Positions 24,725-33,737 are shown, counted from the stretch's first letter. The stretch is 64,000 nucleotides of DNA from Halorubrum ruber (GCF_018228765.1 NZ_CP073695.1:1426001-1490000), one strand, 5' to 3'. Notes: generated by a model from the letters alone, not told the origin. Numbers and translations: made by a program.

Positions 24725-25110
24725 TTATAAACCGACGATCGTCACGAACCCCACCGAAGCTCCAGTCGCTCATTTATAAGACGTTGAGGACAGGTCGGCG
24801 ACGAACACCACCGAAGCCCCAGTCGCTCATTTATAAGACGTTGAGGACAGGTCGGCGACGAACCCCACCGAAGCTCCAGTCGCTCATTTATAAGACGTTG
24901 AGGCAGGCCAGCGAGGAACACCACCGAAGCCCCAGTCGCTCATTTATAAGACGTTGAGGACAGGTCGGCGACGAACCCCACCGAAGCTCCAGTCGCTCAT
25001 TTATAAGACGTTGAGGCAGGCCAGCGAGGAACACCACCGAAGCCCCAGTCGCTCATTTATAAGACGTTGAGGACAGGTCGGCGACGAACACCACCGAAGC
25101 CCCAGCCGCG
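24725..25110 (-). repeat. 57-bp tandem array (TATA box plus GACTGGGGCTTCGG), locus D
   Basis: Seven cores, read on the minus strand as GACTGGGGCTTCGG or with GAGCTTCGG, occur with GAAGC (plus strand) at 24756, 24813, 24870, 24926, 24983, 25039 and 25096, giving periods of 57, 57, 56, 57, 56 and 57. Each carries TTATAAATGAGC immediately before the core. Two kinds of intervening sequence (about 30 and 29 bases) alternate, so the array is not a simple perfect satellite. The intervening sequence is unlike that at locus B although core, TATA and period are the same. No gene is present. Confidence 0.9.
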
Positions 25111-25354
25111 AGGCGGGCGCACGCTCGCTGCGCTCCTCACTCGTTCGCTTCGCTCCCTCGCTGCGGTGCTTGCGTCGCCTGCGCCCGCCTCGCGGCTGCC
25201 CCTTCGAGTCCCGCCCCGCACTGCTCCGCACAGCGCCTCACGCCTCCCCAGCCTCGTCGGTCGCCTCCGCGTTGCTCCGGCGACCGACTCCCTCGCACGC
25301 GCTCCTCGCGGCCGCCTTCGGCGGCCACTCGGAGGCGCGCGCCACCGCACCGCA
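25083..25354 (-). repeat. Dispersed structured repeat element, copy D
   Basis: On the minus strand it starts with GCGGTGCGGTGGCGCGC at 25354 and ends in GGCTGGGGCTTCGG, merging with tandem array D. The middle hairpin is GTCGGTCGCC/GGCGACCGAC and the 3' stem is GGCGGGCGC/GCGCCCGCC, both different from the other copies yet paired. Unlike copies A, B, C and E, no TTTATAA is seen just upstream. The 25355-25437 stretch up to the MATE gene shows no gene. Confidence 0.85.
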
Positions 25355-25437
25355 GATCGGTCCTTGCTCTCCCTGTATTGAGCGCGATTGGGCCGGAATA
25401 TCTCACTTATTACGGATCTCAGCGGATCCAGGGCGGC

Positions 25438-27093
25438 TCAGTCGTCGCCCACGGGGTCGACGCCGGGGTCGGGGTCGTCAATGTAGCGCTCGGTCCACGT
25501 GCCGCGGGAGAACCACGCGACGCCGACGACCGCGCCGAGGACGTTGCCGAGCGCCATCCCGACCCAGACGCCGGTCTCGCCCCAGCCGGCGACGAACACG
25601 AGGTACGCCACGCTCGCGACCCGGCCCACCCAGAGGGTGAGGATGGAGATGACCATCGCGGTCTTCGTGTTGCCGGCGCCGCGGAACGCGCCTAAGATCA
25701 CCTGCGAGACGCCGATGAAGGCGAACTCGACCGACCGGATACGGACGTACTCGACCGCGTACGAGATCGTCGCCGGCGCGTCCGGCACGTCGCCGAGGAA
25801 CGCCCCCACGATCGGCTCGGTGAACGCGACGGCGACGACCGCGACGAGGAACATCACGCCCGCGCCGGTCGTGGCGGCGAACTTCACCGCCTTGGCGGCG
25901 CGGTCGGCGCGGTCGGCGCCGAGGTTCTGCCCGACCATCGTGTCGATAGCGCGGCCGAGCCCCATCGCGGGGAGGAAGACGAGCGAGATGAGGCGGTTGC
26001 CGAGGCCGTACGCCGCGACGACGGGCGGCGAGAAGGTGACGATCATCGCGGTGAGGGTGATCATCGCGAGCGCGCTCGTCGTCTGCTCGACGCTGGAGGG
26101 GAGCCCGAGCCGGAAGATGTCCCGGATAAAATCGAGGTCCGGGACGAGGTGGCCGAAGGTCACGTCGGGACCGTAGCCGGTCCCGAACAGGATCCAGAGC
26201 CCGATAGCGGTCGCGACGCCGCGCGAGAGGATCGTCGCGAGCGCGGCGCCCTGAATGCCGATCCCGGTGATCCCCGTCGCCGAGAGCAGGGTCGCCTCCA
26301 GCGCGACCGGGTCGAGCGCGGCGACGCCGGGCACCGCGGCGAGCCACCCGAACAGGGGGTTCCCCTCGAACCCGAAGATGAAGAACGGGTCGAGCAGGAC
26401 GTTCAGGAGGACGGAAATGAACATGACCGCCATCGGCGTCCGCGTGTCGCCGTAGCCGCGCATCAGCGCCGAGAAGACGAAGAAGCCGAACATCAGGGGG
26501 ATCCCGGCGAAGATGACCTCCATGTAGTCGGCCGCGAGCGGGATCACCGTCGCCGCGGTGTCCGCGTCGCTCGGCAGGATCTCGAGCGCCGGACGGGTGT
26601 AGAAGTAGCCGCCGATCCCGATGAACACGGACAGCACCGAGACGGTGAAGATGGTCTGTCCCGCCACGAGCCCGGCGGACCCCTCGCCGTCCGCGCCGGT
26701 GTACTGCGCGACGAGGATCGCGCCCGCGGTCGTGAACCCGCCGGCGACCGCGATCAGCAGGAAGATGAGGGGGAACGCGAGGCTGATCGCGCCGACGGCC
26801 TCCGCCGAGAGCCGGCCGAGGTAGAGGGTGTCGACGATGTTGTACGTCACCTGCAGCAGCTGGATGACGACGATCGGCCACGCGAGGCGGAACAGCGGCC
26901 GGAGGAGGCTCCCCTCGGTGATCGACTCGTCGTCGAGCGGGCCGTCGTCGTCGCCGGGGCCACCGGACGGACCGGCGACGGGGCCGTCCGGCGGGTTGCC
27001 GGATGGGCCGTCGGGCGAACCGTCGTCGGATGGGCCGTCGGGCGAACCGTCGTCGGAGGGGCCGTCCGGATCGGCAGCGGGCTCGTCGCTCAC
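25438..27093 (-). CDS. MATE-family multidrug efflux transporter
   Basis: Membrane antiporter of 551 residues. After a 65-residue acidic Pro/Gly/Asp/Ser leader there are about twelve hydrophobic segments. The family signatures include LFRLAWPIVVIQLLQVTYNIVDTLYLGRL in the first helices and RGYGDTRTPM in the loop after the sixth. MATE proteins export drugs or metabolites by Na+ or H+ exchange. The leader contains tandem DGSPDGPSDDG repeats, encoded by a short DNA repeat around 27000-27060, so its length may vary between strains. It is followed by repeat copy D downstream on the same strand. Confidence 0.9.
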   Translation of the reverse strand: MSDEPAADPDGPSDDGSPDGPSDDGSPDGPSGNPPDGPVAGPSGGPGDDDGPLDDESITEGSLLRPLFRLAWPIVVIQLLQVTYNIVDTLYLGRLSAEAVGAISLAFPLIFLLIAVAGGFTTAGAILVAQYTGADGEGSAGLVAGQTIFTVSVLSVFIGIGGYFYTRPALEILPSDADTAATVIPLAADYMEVIFAGIPLMFGFFVFSALMRGYGDTRTPMAVMFISVLLNVLLDPFFIFGFEGNPLFGWLAAVPGVAALDPVALEATLLSATGITGIGIQGAALATILSRGVATAIGLWILFGTGYGPDVTFGHLVPDLDFIRDIFRLGLPSSVEQTTSALAMITLTAMIVTFSPPVVAAYGLGNRLISLVFLPAMGLGRAIDTMVGQNLGADRADRAAKAVKFAATTGAGVMFLVAVVAVAFTEPIVGAFLGDVPDAPATISYAVEYVRIRSVEFAFIGVSQVILGAFRGAGNTKTAMVISILTLWVGRVASVAYLVFVAGWGETGVWVGMALGNVLGAVVGVAWFSRGTWTERYIDDPDPGVDPVGDD

Positions 27094-27137
27094 TGCCGTA
27101 CAAACGCCGGGGGCGCTCTATCAGGCTTCCGATCCGG

Positions 27138-28169
27138 TCACTGTCCCGCCCCGCCGCCGCTCAAGTCGTCGCGGTCGCTCTCGGCGTCGTCGCTGAGGTC
27201 CGGGGTGGCGGCAGCGGGCGCGTCGGGGCCGACGCCCTTCGGCGTCCCGGATCCGGCGTCGACGCGGGCGACCCCGGAGGTGTCGTCGAAGACGAGGTGC
27301 CGGTGCGGGTACGCCATCGTGACGTTCGCGTCCGGGTCCCCGAGCCGCTGGCGGATCTTCGTGTTCACGTCTGACTGGACCTTCGCCAGCTTGTACGGCT
27401 TCTTCACCCAGTAGCGGAGCCGCAGGAGGATCCCGTTGTCGCCGAACTCGTGGAGCCGGCAGTCGGGGCCCGCCATGTACCGCGCCACGCCGATGCGGAT
27501 GTCGGGCCCGCCGTCGATGACGGCGTCGCAGTCGCGCGCCGCGCGCTCGATGCGGCGGCGCGCCTCCGGGACGTCGCTCTCGTAGGTGACGAGGACGTCG
27601 ATCGACCGCCGGGTGCGCTCGTCCTCCGCCGAGAGGTTCGTGACGTCGCGCTCGCGCATCGTTCCGTTCGGCACCACGAGGAAGGTGTTATCGAGGGTGA
27701 ATATCTTCGTGTACCGGATCGTGATGTCCTCGACGAACCCCGTCGTCCCGTCCTCCAACTCGATCATGTCGCCGATCTCGAACGGCTGGTCGGCGAGGAC
27801 GAACACGCCGTTGATGAAGTTCCCCACCAGCGGGGCGAGGACGATACCGATGACGGCCGAGAACACCGCCGTCCCGAGGAGGAGGTCCGAGAACTGGAAT
27901 CCGGCCGCGCCGAGCCCGACGAGCAGCGCGGCGCCGATCGTCCCCACCCGGACGCCGCGAACGATCGTCTGCGCGACGCTCTGTCGCGACACGCGGCGCG
28001 CGACCGGTCGGCCGATCAGTCGGACGAGGAAGTTGGCGACGACGACGCCGACCGCGACCGACGCGAGGACCGTCAGCACGCTTGCTCCCGGTAGATCCGC
28101 GAGCCGAGAGCCGAGGCCGGCGAGCCGCGAGACGGCCCCCGCGATCGGCGTCCCCTCCGGGAAGACCAT
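27138..28169 (-). CDS. MscS-family mechanosensitive ion channel
   Basis: Protein of 343 residues. Three or so N-terminal membrane helices (about 15-120) lead to the pore helix segment LLLGTAVFSAVIGIVLAPLVGNFINGVF. The beta domain follows with FEIGDMIELEDGTTGFVEDITIRYTKIFTLDN and VVPNGTMRERDVTNLS, classic MscS features. The C-terminal cytoplasmic domain ends at about 290 and an acidic Gly/Asp tail follows. It opens under hypo-osmotic shock to release solutes. The ATG at 28169 (MVFPEGTPIAG) is preferred over a longer frame that reads Arg-rich sequence. Confidence 0.9.
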   Translation of the reverse strand: MVFPEGTPIAGAVSRLAGLGSRLADLPGASVLTVLASVAVGVVVANFLVRLIGRPVARRVSRQSVAQTIVRGVRVGTIGAALLVGLGAAGFQFSDLLLGTAVFSAVIGIVLAPLVGNFINGVFVLADQPFEIGDMIELEDGTTGFVEDITIRYTKIFTLDNTFLVVPNGTMRERDVTNLSAEDERTRRSIDVLVTYESDVPEARRRIERAARDCDAVIDGGPDIRIGVARYMAGPDCRLHEFGDNGILLRLRYWVKKPYKLAKVQSDVNTKIRQRLGDPDANVTMAYPHRHLVFDDTSGVARVDAGSGTPKGVGPDAPAAATPDLSDDAESDRDDLSGGGAGQ

Positions 28170-28308
28170 GGGAATCCGCGGTCGGCCATCCGAAAAAGCG
28201 TTTCTCCCCGTGGCGATCGGGGGGCGAAAGTGCGGGCACAGCGATCGACGGCCCCCCGAACGCGAGCCTCGGGGCAACCACTATGGCCCGGCTGAGCGAA
28301 GGGGAAGT

Positions 28309-29058
28309 ATGTCTCGACCGCCCGCGGACCCGACGACACCGAGGTTCAGCGTCGAACACGACACCGAGCCGGGCGAAACCCTGATAGCCGGCTTCTCCTC
28401 GTTCGGGCTCGCCGGCCTGACCGCCGTCGACTACCTCGTCGACGACCTCGACTTCGAGGAGACCGGCCACGTCCGGATCGACGGCGCCCCGTCGATCACG
28501 CCGTTCACGAGGGGGACGCCGCGGCACCCGATCCGGCTGTACACCGACGCGGACCGCGAGATCACGGTCCTGGTCGCCGAGCAGTTCGTCCCGCCGTTCC
28601 TCGGCGAACTGCTCGCGGACGCCCTCCTCGACTGGTCGGAGGCGAACGGGATCGGAGAGATCGCGGTGTTGGCGGGCGTTCCCGTGGCGCACGGTCCCGA
28701 CGCCCACCGCACCTTCCACGTCGCCACCGAGGACTACCGCGCCGCCCGCCTCGGAGACGGAGTCGACGTGCCCGCGATGGAGTCCGGATTCCTCGACGGG
28801 GCCAACGCCGGCCTGCTCGAACGCGGCCTCGACTCGCCGCTCGGCGTCGGGGTGTTCGTCACGCCGGTCCACGCGCAGGCGCCCGACGTCGACGCCGCGG
28901 TGCGGCTCGTCGACACGGCGAACGCGATCTACGAGCTCGGCGTCGACGCGGCCCCGCTGGAGGCGTTCGCCGAGGAGATCCGGCGCCGCTACGAGGAGCT
29001 CGCCGAGCGGATCGAAGAGCGGGAGCCCGAGGGGAGCTACGACCGGATGTACATGTAG
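28309..29058 (+). CDS. PAC2-family protein (proteasome-assembly-chaperone-like)
   Basis: Protein of 249 residues with the PAC2 fold: an opening GETLIAGFSSFGLAGLTAVDYLVD, then ITVLVAEQFVPPF and AVLAGVPVAH, and a C-terminal helical part (about 175-240). Family members include eukaryotic proteasome assembly chaperones and archaeal homologues; a chaperone role in archaea is inferred only. ATG 28309 is used; the longer in-frame extension is antisense to the MscS gene. It is divergent from MscS and precedes the TrmB regulator. Confidence 0.8.
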   Translation: MSRPPADPTTPRFSVEHDTEPGETLIAGFSSFGLAGLTAVDYLVDDLDFEETGHVRIDGAPSITPFTRGTPRHPIRLYTDADREITVLVAEQFVPPFLGELLADALLDWSEANGIGEIAVLAGVPVAHGPDAHRTFHVATEDYRAARLGDGVDVPAMESGFLDGANAGLLERGLDSPLGVGVFVTPVHAQAPDVDAAVRLVDTANAIYELGVDAAPLEAFAEEIRRRYEELAERIEEREPEGSYDRMYM

Positions 29059-29123
29059 CCGGTCGGCGGCCGCCGAGCGAGGACCACGCTCCGAAAACGC
29101 GTACAACTCGACTCATAGTAAAA

Positions 29124-29133
29124 AGCTATAATC
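29124..29133 (+). promoter_or_regulatory. TATA box of the TrmB-like gene
   Basis: AGCTATAATC lies 22-31 bases upstream of ATG 29155. The surrounding AT-rich patch is the only one in this interval. Confidence 0.6.
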
Positions 29134-29154
29134 CCCGCCCTCGTTCGTCCGACC

Positions 29155-30207
29155 ATGACAGACGATCTCCGGGACACCCTCGACCGCGTCGGGGACCGGT
29201 TCAACCTCGGCGAGTACGAGATCGACGCGTACCTCGCGGTGCTGGAACACGGAGAACTGACGGCGAGCGACATCGCCGACCGGACCGACATCCCGCAGCC
29301 GCGGGTGTACGACACCGTCCGGAGCCTCTCCGACCGCGGGCTCGTCGAGCTCCGCGAGTCGCGCCCGATGAAGATCGTCGCGGTCGACCCCGACGACGCG
29401 TTCGGCGACCTGCGCTCGTCGTTCGCGGAGATGGTCGACGAGCTGGAGGCGCGCTACACCGCGCCGACCCGCGAGACCGAGGCGGTGTCGCTCGTGAAGT
29501 CGCGCTCGACGATCCTCCGGTACCTCGAAGAGGTGATCGAGAACGCGGAGTACGAGCTCGCGCTGTCGCTCACCCCCGGCCTCCTCCGGCGCTTCCGCGA
29601 CGAGCTCGCCGCGAAGGTGGCCGAGGGGGTCAGCGTCGAACTGCTCGTCACGCCCGCGTCGAACGCGCCCGACCCGGCGGAGTTCGACTACCTGGAGGTC
29701 GCGACCATCGCGCGCGCCCGCCGGGGGATCACCACGCCGGTCCTCGCGGTCGGCGACGGCGAGTACTCCGTCTACGCCACGCAGGACGCACTGCGCGACG
29801 ACCGCGAGCGCTACGGCGTCATCTTCAACCGCTCCGCGCTCGGCTTCCTCGTCTCCGGCTTCTTCGGGACGGTCCTGTGGACGACCGCCGAGACGCTCGC
29901 CGCCGACGGCGAGGAGCGGCCCTTCCCGCGCCGCTACGCCTCCATCCGCCGCGCCGTGAAGGACGTCCGCGAGTTCGACGGCGAGGAGTTCTACGCGACC
30001 GTCGAGGGGCGCGACATCGAGACCGGCGAGGAGGTGACGGTCCGCGGGAAGGTGGTCGACGTCGCGTTCGTCGACACGGAGGAGGTGGCCTCGCTCGTCG
30101 TCGAGACCGAGAGCGGCCGCGTCGAGATCGGCGGCCGCGTCGCCGCCTTAGAGGACGTCGAGGGCCAGGAGATAGTCATCGGCCGCGACGAGCCGCCGGC
30201 GCTTTGA
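29155..30207 (+). CDS. TrmB-family transcriptional regulator
   Basis: Protein of 350 residues. The N-terminal TrmB winged helix (about 10-80) reads [43 protein letters not shown] linker helix and the sugar-binding TrmB C-terminal domain (about 105-345) follow. In archaea such regulators control sugar transport and central carbon metabolism by binding near the TATA box. The preferred ligand is not readable, and no sugar ABC transporter is adjacent, so it may act on distant genes, as the global haloarchaeal TrmB does. Confidence 0.85.
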   Translation: MTDDLRDTLDRVGDRFNLGEYEIDAYLAVLEHGELTASDIADRTDIPQPRVYDTVRSLSDRGLVELRESRPMKIVAVDPDDAFGDLRSSFAEMVDELEARYTAPTRETEAVSLVKSRSTILRYLEEVIENAEYELALSLTPGLLRRFRDELAAKVAEGVSVELLVTPASNAPDPAEFDYLEVATIARARRGITTPVLAVGDGEYSVYATQDALRDDRERYGVIFNRSALGFLVSGFFGTVLWTTAETLAADGEERPFPRRYASIRRAVKDVREFDGEEFYATVEGRDIETGEEVTVRGKVVDVAFVDTEEVASLVVETESGRVEIGGRVAALEDVEGQEIVIGRDEPPAL

Positions 30208-30264
30208 GGCGAGTTCCGGACCACCGGGGTCGGCGTTGAAGTACGCGCGGCCCGAAGCGACCCC

Positions 30265-30633
30265 GTGACCGACGACCCGTTTTCCGACGACCCGTTCTCC
30301 GACGACGACCGCGAGGTACCGACCGTCTCGTGTGAGCGGTGCGGCCGGGAGTGGGAACTCGACCGCGAGGTCGACGACCTCGACCCGGGGAGCCACGCGA
30401 TCGAGCAGTTCGCGCTCGACCACGAGCGCCACACCGGTCACTACCCGGACGGGGTGACCCCGTGGATCGCCCGGTGCGAGCGCTGTCCCGACGGCGAGCG
30501 GTTCCTCGCGGAGCGACCCGCGCGGCGCTGGGCGCGGACCCACGCGCGACACACGCGCCACCCCGTTCGGATCGAAGCCCCGAGAGGCGACGACGAGGTC
30601 GTCGCACCCGGAGACGGGGAAGACGGGTCGTAG
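30265..30633 (+). CDS. Small protein with two CxxC zinc-finger motifs
   Basis: Protein of 122 residues starting at GTG 30265. After an acidic repeat opening (DDPFSDDPFSDDD), SCERCGREWELD and RCERCPDGERF provide two CxxC knuckles. Between them the His/Asp segment FALDHERHTGHYPDGV may add ligands, and another His-rich basic part follows. This looks like a compact metal-binding domain. No named family recognised. It lies 57 bases after trmB and 100 bases before the UspA gene, all on one strand. Confidence 0.65.
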   Translation: MTDDPFSDDPFSDDDREVPTVSCERCGREWELDREVDDLDPGSHAIEQFALDHERHTGHYPDGVTPWIARCERCPDGERFLAERPARRWARTHARHTRHPVRIEAPRGDDEVVAPGDGEDGS

Positions 30634-30733
30634 GAACCGGGCTCCGTCCCCGAATCGCCCGCCGTGCGTGTCGCGCTCACGATGGCCCGCCACACCGACA
30701 GCGTATTTACGCCGGGGGTCCCACCGGTCTGAC

Positions 30734-31210
30734 ATGACGCTCGTCGTGGTTCCGGTCCGATTTCCTCCCTCGTCGCACTCGGCGGCGACGCTCCGAGAAG
30801 CGGCTCGCATCGCCGAGGAGCGCGGCGCCGACCTCACGATCCTCCACGTCGACTTATACCAGCGCTCGGGAGGCGTCTCGCGCAGCGACCTCAAGCGCGC
30901 GGTCGAAGAGCGGATCGGCCGGGTCGACCGCGCGCGCTACGTCGTCCGCCGCGGCTTCCTCGTCGAGGAGACGATCTTAGAAGAGATCGTCGCCGAGGGG
31001 GCCGACGTCGTCGTCATCGGCTCGAAGCAGGCCGGCCGGTGGCGGCGGATGGTCCAGAAGCTGCTCTCCGACCCGGACATCGACTCGTTCCTCCGGGGCG
31101 AGCTCGACTGCACCGTGATCACCGTCGGCGCCGACGGCGAGACCACGGGCGAGGAGGCGGACGGCGGCGACGAGGGCGACGTTCCCCTCCCGAACGACGG
31201 CGACGACTGA
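30734..31210 (+). CDS. Universal stress protein (UspA) domain protein
   Basis: Protein of 158 residues with a single Usp fold. The N-terminal strand is TLVVVPVRFPPSSHSAATL, followed by ADLTILHVDLY and the ATP-binding-type loop VVVIGSKQAGRWRRM near residues 92-106, then CTVITVG. The G-2xG-9xG signature is incomplete, so nucleotide binding is uncertain. An acidic 28-residue tail follows. Haloarchaea carry many Usp paralogues of unclear function. ATG 30734 is chosen; the upstream extension overlaps non-coding sequence. Confidence 0.8.
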   Translation: MTLVVVPVRFPPSSHSAATLREAARIAEERGADLTILHVDLYQRSGGVSRSDLKRAVEERIGRVDRARYVVRRGFLVEETILEEIVAEGADVVVIGSKQAGRWRRMVQKLLSDPDIDSFLRGELDCTVITVGADGETTGEEADGGDEGDVPLPNDGDD

Positions 31211-31226
31211 GCGCGTCCCGCTCGGA

Positions 31227-31871
31227 TCACTCCGCGACCTCGTACCGCCGCTCGTACTCGATGACGGTCGCCACCCGGCCGGCGACCCCCTCGCCGAACT
31301 CGCGCTCGACGAGATACAACGCGAGGTCGATCCCGGAGGTGACCCCGCCCGCGGAGAGGAGGTCGCCGTCGTCGACGACGCGCGCGTCGACGACCTCGGC
31401 GCCCGACTCACGGAGCTCCTCGATCGCCGAGGCGTGCGTGACCGCCCGGCGGCCGTCGGTGATCCCCGCCTCCGCGAGCAGCATCGACCCGGTGCACACC
31501 GAGGCGATCCGCGTGCCGGCCTCGTGGTGCGCCGCGAGCGCGCGCGGCACGTCCCCCTTCCGCGCCTCGGCCCACGCGCTCGCGTCCTCGTCGCGCGCGC
31601 TCCAGCCGCCGCCGGGGACGACCAGCAGGTCGGGCGCGTCGTCAGCGTTCGGATCGGGAAGGGTCCCGTCCACGCCCACGCGAGTCCCGTGGCTCGCGGT
31701 CACCCGATCGCGTTCGTCGAGCGTGACGTACCGGACGCGCCCCGCCCTCGTCGACTCTCCCTGGCCGTCGTCCCGCTCGGCCGCGTAGCCGAACGCGTAG
31801 TCGAACACCTCGTACGGGCCGATACCGTCGAGCTCGTCGAACCCGTCGTACAGCAGCACGTCGACGTTCAT
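31227..31871 (-). CDS. DJ-1/PfpI family protein
   Basis: Protein of 214 residues of the class I glutamine-amidotransferase-like DJ-1/PfpI superfamily. The nucleophile elbow is IASVCTGSMLLAEAG with Cys126; an acidic residue near the N-terminus (Glu21 in GPYEVFD) and a His in VTHASAI complete the family pattern. LVVPGGG near 84-89 is the oxyanion region. Members act as glyoxalases, chaperones, proteases or regulators; which applies here is unclear. It is convergent with the Usp gene (17 bases apart) and lies just downstream of the SCO1 gene. Confidence 0.85.
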   Translation of the reverse strand: MNVDVLLYDGFDELDGIGPYEVFDYAFGYAAERDDGQGESTRAGRVRYVTLDERDRVTASHGTRVGVDGTLPDPNADDAPDLLVVPGGGWSARDEDASAWAEARKGDVPRALAAHHEAGTRIASVCTGSMLLAEAGITDGRRAVTHASAIEELRESGAEVVDARVVDDGDLLSAGGVTSGIDLALYLVEREFGEGVAGRVATVIEYERRYEVAE

Positions 31872-31952
31872 ACCGCTCGGGAGGGTGGCGGACGGCTTGT
31901 GCGTTCCCCTCCCGCCGACCCCGCGCCGTCGCGCGGCCGACGCCGCGCCCAG

Positions 31953-32642
31953 TCACTCGTCGTCGAAGGCGGCCGCGACTCGCTCGATGTCGCTCGCGAC
32001 CCGCTCCGGGTCGAGCCGCTCGCCGCGGTACGCGCGCTCGACGACCCCGTCAGGGTTGACGAGCATGGTCACGACGATGTGGGTGAAGTCGTATCCGGGG
32101 AGCCGGTCGCTGTCGGTCGTCCGCTCGAACCCGATCCCCAGTTTGTCCTCGACCACGGCCTTCGCGCGCTCGGGCGTCTCTGGACGGAGGTAGAGCCAGT
32201 TGCCGGCGTCGAGGTCGGCGCCGATCGACTCGGCGTTGTCGCGCAGCGCGGCCGCGTCGTCGCGCTCCGGATCGAACGTTATCGGGATGAAGTACACGTC
32301 GTCTGTCAGTCCCGCGTCGGCGACGCGGCGCTGGACCGTCACCCACTGCCGCAGCAGGATCGAACACTCCGCGGGACAGAAGGTGAACACGCCGGTCACG
32401 AGGGCGGTCCGGTCGAGTTCATCGCTGTCGAACGTCTCGTCCGCGAGGGGGGCCGGGAGTTCGAACGACGGGAGCGATTGCCCGTACGCGGGGTACGCGA
32501 GGTCCTCGCTGTCCGCGATCTGGTCCTCCTGCGGATCGAGCGTGACGCCGTCCGGACTCCCGCCGAACAGCCGAGAGGTACAGCCCGCGACCGAGCCGGC
32601 GGCGGCCGTTCCGACGCCGGCGAGCATCGTTCGGCGCTTCAT
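31953..32642 (-). CDS. SCO1/SenC family copper-assembly lipoprotein
   Basis: Protein of 229 residues that delivers copper or thiol reduction to the CuA site of cytochrome oxidase or a similar copper enzyme. A Tat-type lipoprotein signal (MKRRTMLAG, lipobox Cys21) anchors it outside the membrane. The thioredoxin fold carries the copper-binding pair Cys89 and Cys93 (TFCPAEC) and His188 (YDFTHIV), all intact. The promoter has TTATG about 25-31 bases before the ATG and the shared operator at 32676-32699. It is probably one unit of a copper-assembly regulon with the TauE/SafE and nos genes upstream. Confidence 0.9.
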   Translation of the reverse strand: MKRRTMLAGVGTAAAGSVAGCTSRLFGGSPDGVTLDPQEDQIADSEDLAYPAYGQSLPSFELPAPLADETFDSDELDRTALVTGVFTFCPAECSILLRQWVTVQRRVADAGLTDDVYFIPITFDPERDDAAALRDNAESIGADLDAGNWLYLRPETPERAKAVVEDKLGIGFERTTDSDRLPGYDFTHIVVTMLVNPDGVVERAYRGERLDPERVASDIERVAAAFDDE

Positions 32643-32675
32643 GCTCGACCGATGGAGCGAGCGGCGCATAACGCG

Positions 32676-32699
32676 TCTGGTGCGATCGGCGAACGGACG
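32676..32699 (-). promoter_or_regulatory. Shared copper-cluster operator, SCO1 copy
   Basis: An exact 24-base match to 33643-33666. Read on the minus strand it fits CGTTCGNNGAWCGMACCARA and ends 34 bases before the SCO1 start codon, directly upstream of the TATA region. This position suits an activator site next to the BRE/TATA. Confidence 0.65.
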
Positions 32700-32752
32700 C
32701 GACGCGGCCCGCGAGGCCGAGCGAGCGGCGACCCGGCCCGGCGGCTCGCCCC

Positions 32753-33610
32753 TCAAAGCGGCGCGTAGTACGGGATCGGCGGATGCGGCAGCGGGACGCC
32801 GAGCGTCGCGAGCCCGTGCTGGAGGGGGACGTACCCGAGCGCGACGAACGCGACCCCGAGGACGCGGTGGAACCGGAGCCGCGTTTCGAGGCGCATCGAC
32901 TGGAAGGCCGTCCCGAACAGTAGCATCGCCGGCACCGTCCCGAGGCCGAGGACGCCGAGCGAAACGGCGCCCCCGAGCGCGCTCCCCTGAACGAACGCGT
33001 ACAGGAACGCGGGATACAAGAGCGGACACGGGAGGAATCCGTGGGCCGCACCTAGCCCGAGGATGCGCCAGTCGCCGACCCACGCGTCGACGCGGGCGAC
33101 GATCCGCTCGCTCACCGCGGCCGCGACCCGGTCGAACCCCGGGATCGGGACGGACTCGAACTCGAGTCGGAGCGCGTAACGAACGCCGACGGCGACGATC
33201 ATCCCGCCGACGGCGATTCCGGTGAGCGCGTGGACGTCGTCGGCGACGGTCGTCATCGTCCGTCCCGTGACGAACGCGACGCTCCCGGCGAGCCCGAAGA
33301 GGCCCCCGAGGACCGCGTAGCTCGTCGCCCGGCCGAGGTTGAACAGCGCGTGCTGGCGGACCTGCCGCACGGTGAGGTCGTCGCCCCGCCCGCGCCCGCC
33401 GGCGGCCTCCCCGGACCGCATCCGGTCGGCGTAGGTGGTGACGAGCGGCCCGCACATGCCGAGACAGTGGGCGCCGCCGAGCAGCCCGACAAGGAGGAAG
33501 ACGCCGAGGCCCAGCGAGTCGGTCGCGTAGAGGGAGCCGCTCGGCTCGCAGGTCGCCGGGTCGGCGGCGGCGAGGAACGGACGGAGCGCCGCAGCGCTGA
33601 CAGCGTACAT
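32753..33610 (-). CDS. TauE/SafE-type membrane protein of the copper/cytochrome assembly group
   Basis: Protein of 285 residues with about six to seven membrane helices. The motif LLGGAHCLGMCGPLVT near residues 43-58 has the His and paired Cys residues typical of the CcdA-like and heavy-metal-associated sulfite-exporter (TauE/SafE) group. HGFLPCPLLYPAF around 190-202 repeats a Cys/His theme in the second half. Homologues are found with cytochrome oxidase and nitrous oxide reductase genes and are thought to help copper or thiol transfer. It starts at ATG 33610, 110 bases upstream of the SCO1 gene, and has its own operator. Confidence 0.8.
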   Translation of the reverse strand: MYAVSAAALRPFLAAADPATCEPSGSLYATDSLGLGVFLLVGLLGGAHCLGMCGPLVTTYADRMRSGEAAGGRGRGDDLTVRQVRQHALFNLGRATSYAVLGGLFGLAGSVAFVTGRTMTTVADDVHALTGIAVGGMIVAVGVRYALRLEFESVPIPGFDRVAAAVSERIVARVDAWVGDWRILGLGAAHGFLPCPLLYPAFLYAFVQGSALGGAVSLGVLGLGTVPAMLLFGTAFQSMRLETRLRFHRVLGVAFVALGYVPLQHGLATLGVPLPHPPIPYYAPL

Positions 33611-33642
33611 ATCGGCGAAACGGCCCGGAGGCCGCTAATCGA

Positions 33643-33666
33643 TCTGGTGCGATCGGCGAACGGACG
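33643..33666 (-). promoter_or_regulatory. Shared copper-cluster operator, TauE/SafE copy
   Basis: The second copy of the 24-base exact repeat, ending 33 bases before the TauE/SafE start codon. A TATA-like GATTAGC (33636-33642 region, minus strand) abuts its downstream side, as at the SCO1 promoter. Confidence 0.65.
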
Positions 33667-33737
33667 AGACCGACCCGGGGCGGGGCCAGCCCGTGAAGGA
33701 GCCGAGACGGTCCGCCCCCTGAACGGCGTCGACGCCG

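Noticed and set aside
27000-27060. Short tandem DNA repeat in the MATE gene leader as a separate element
   Set aside because: It encodes in-frame DGSPDGPSD repeats of a disordered leader and is explained as a coding microsatellite.
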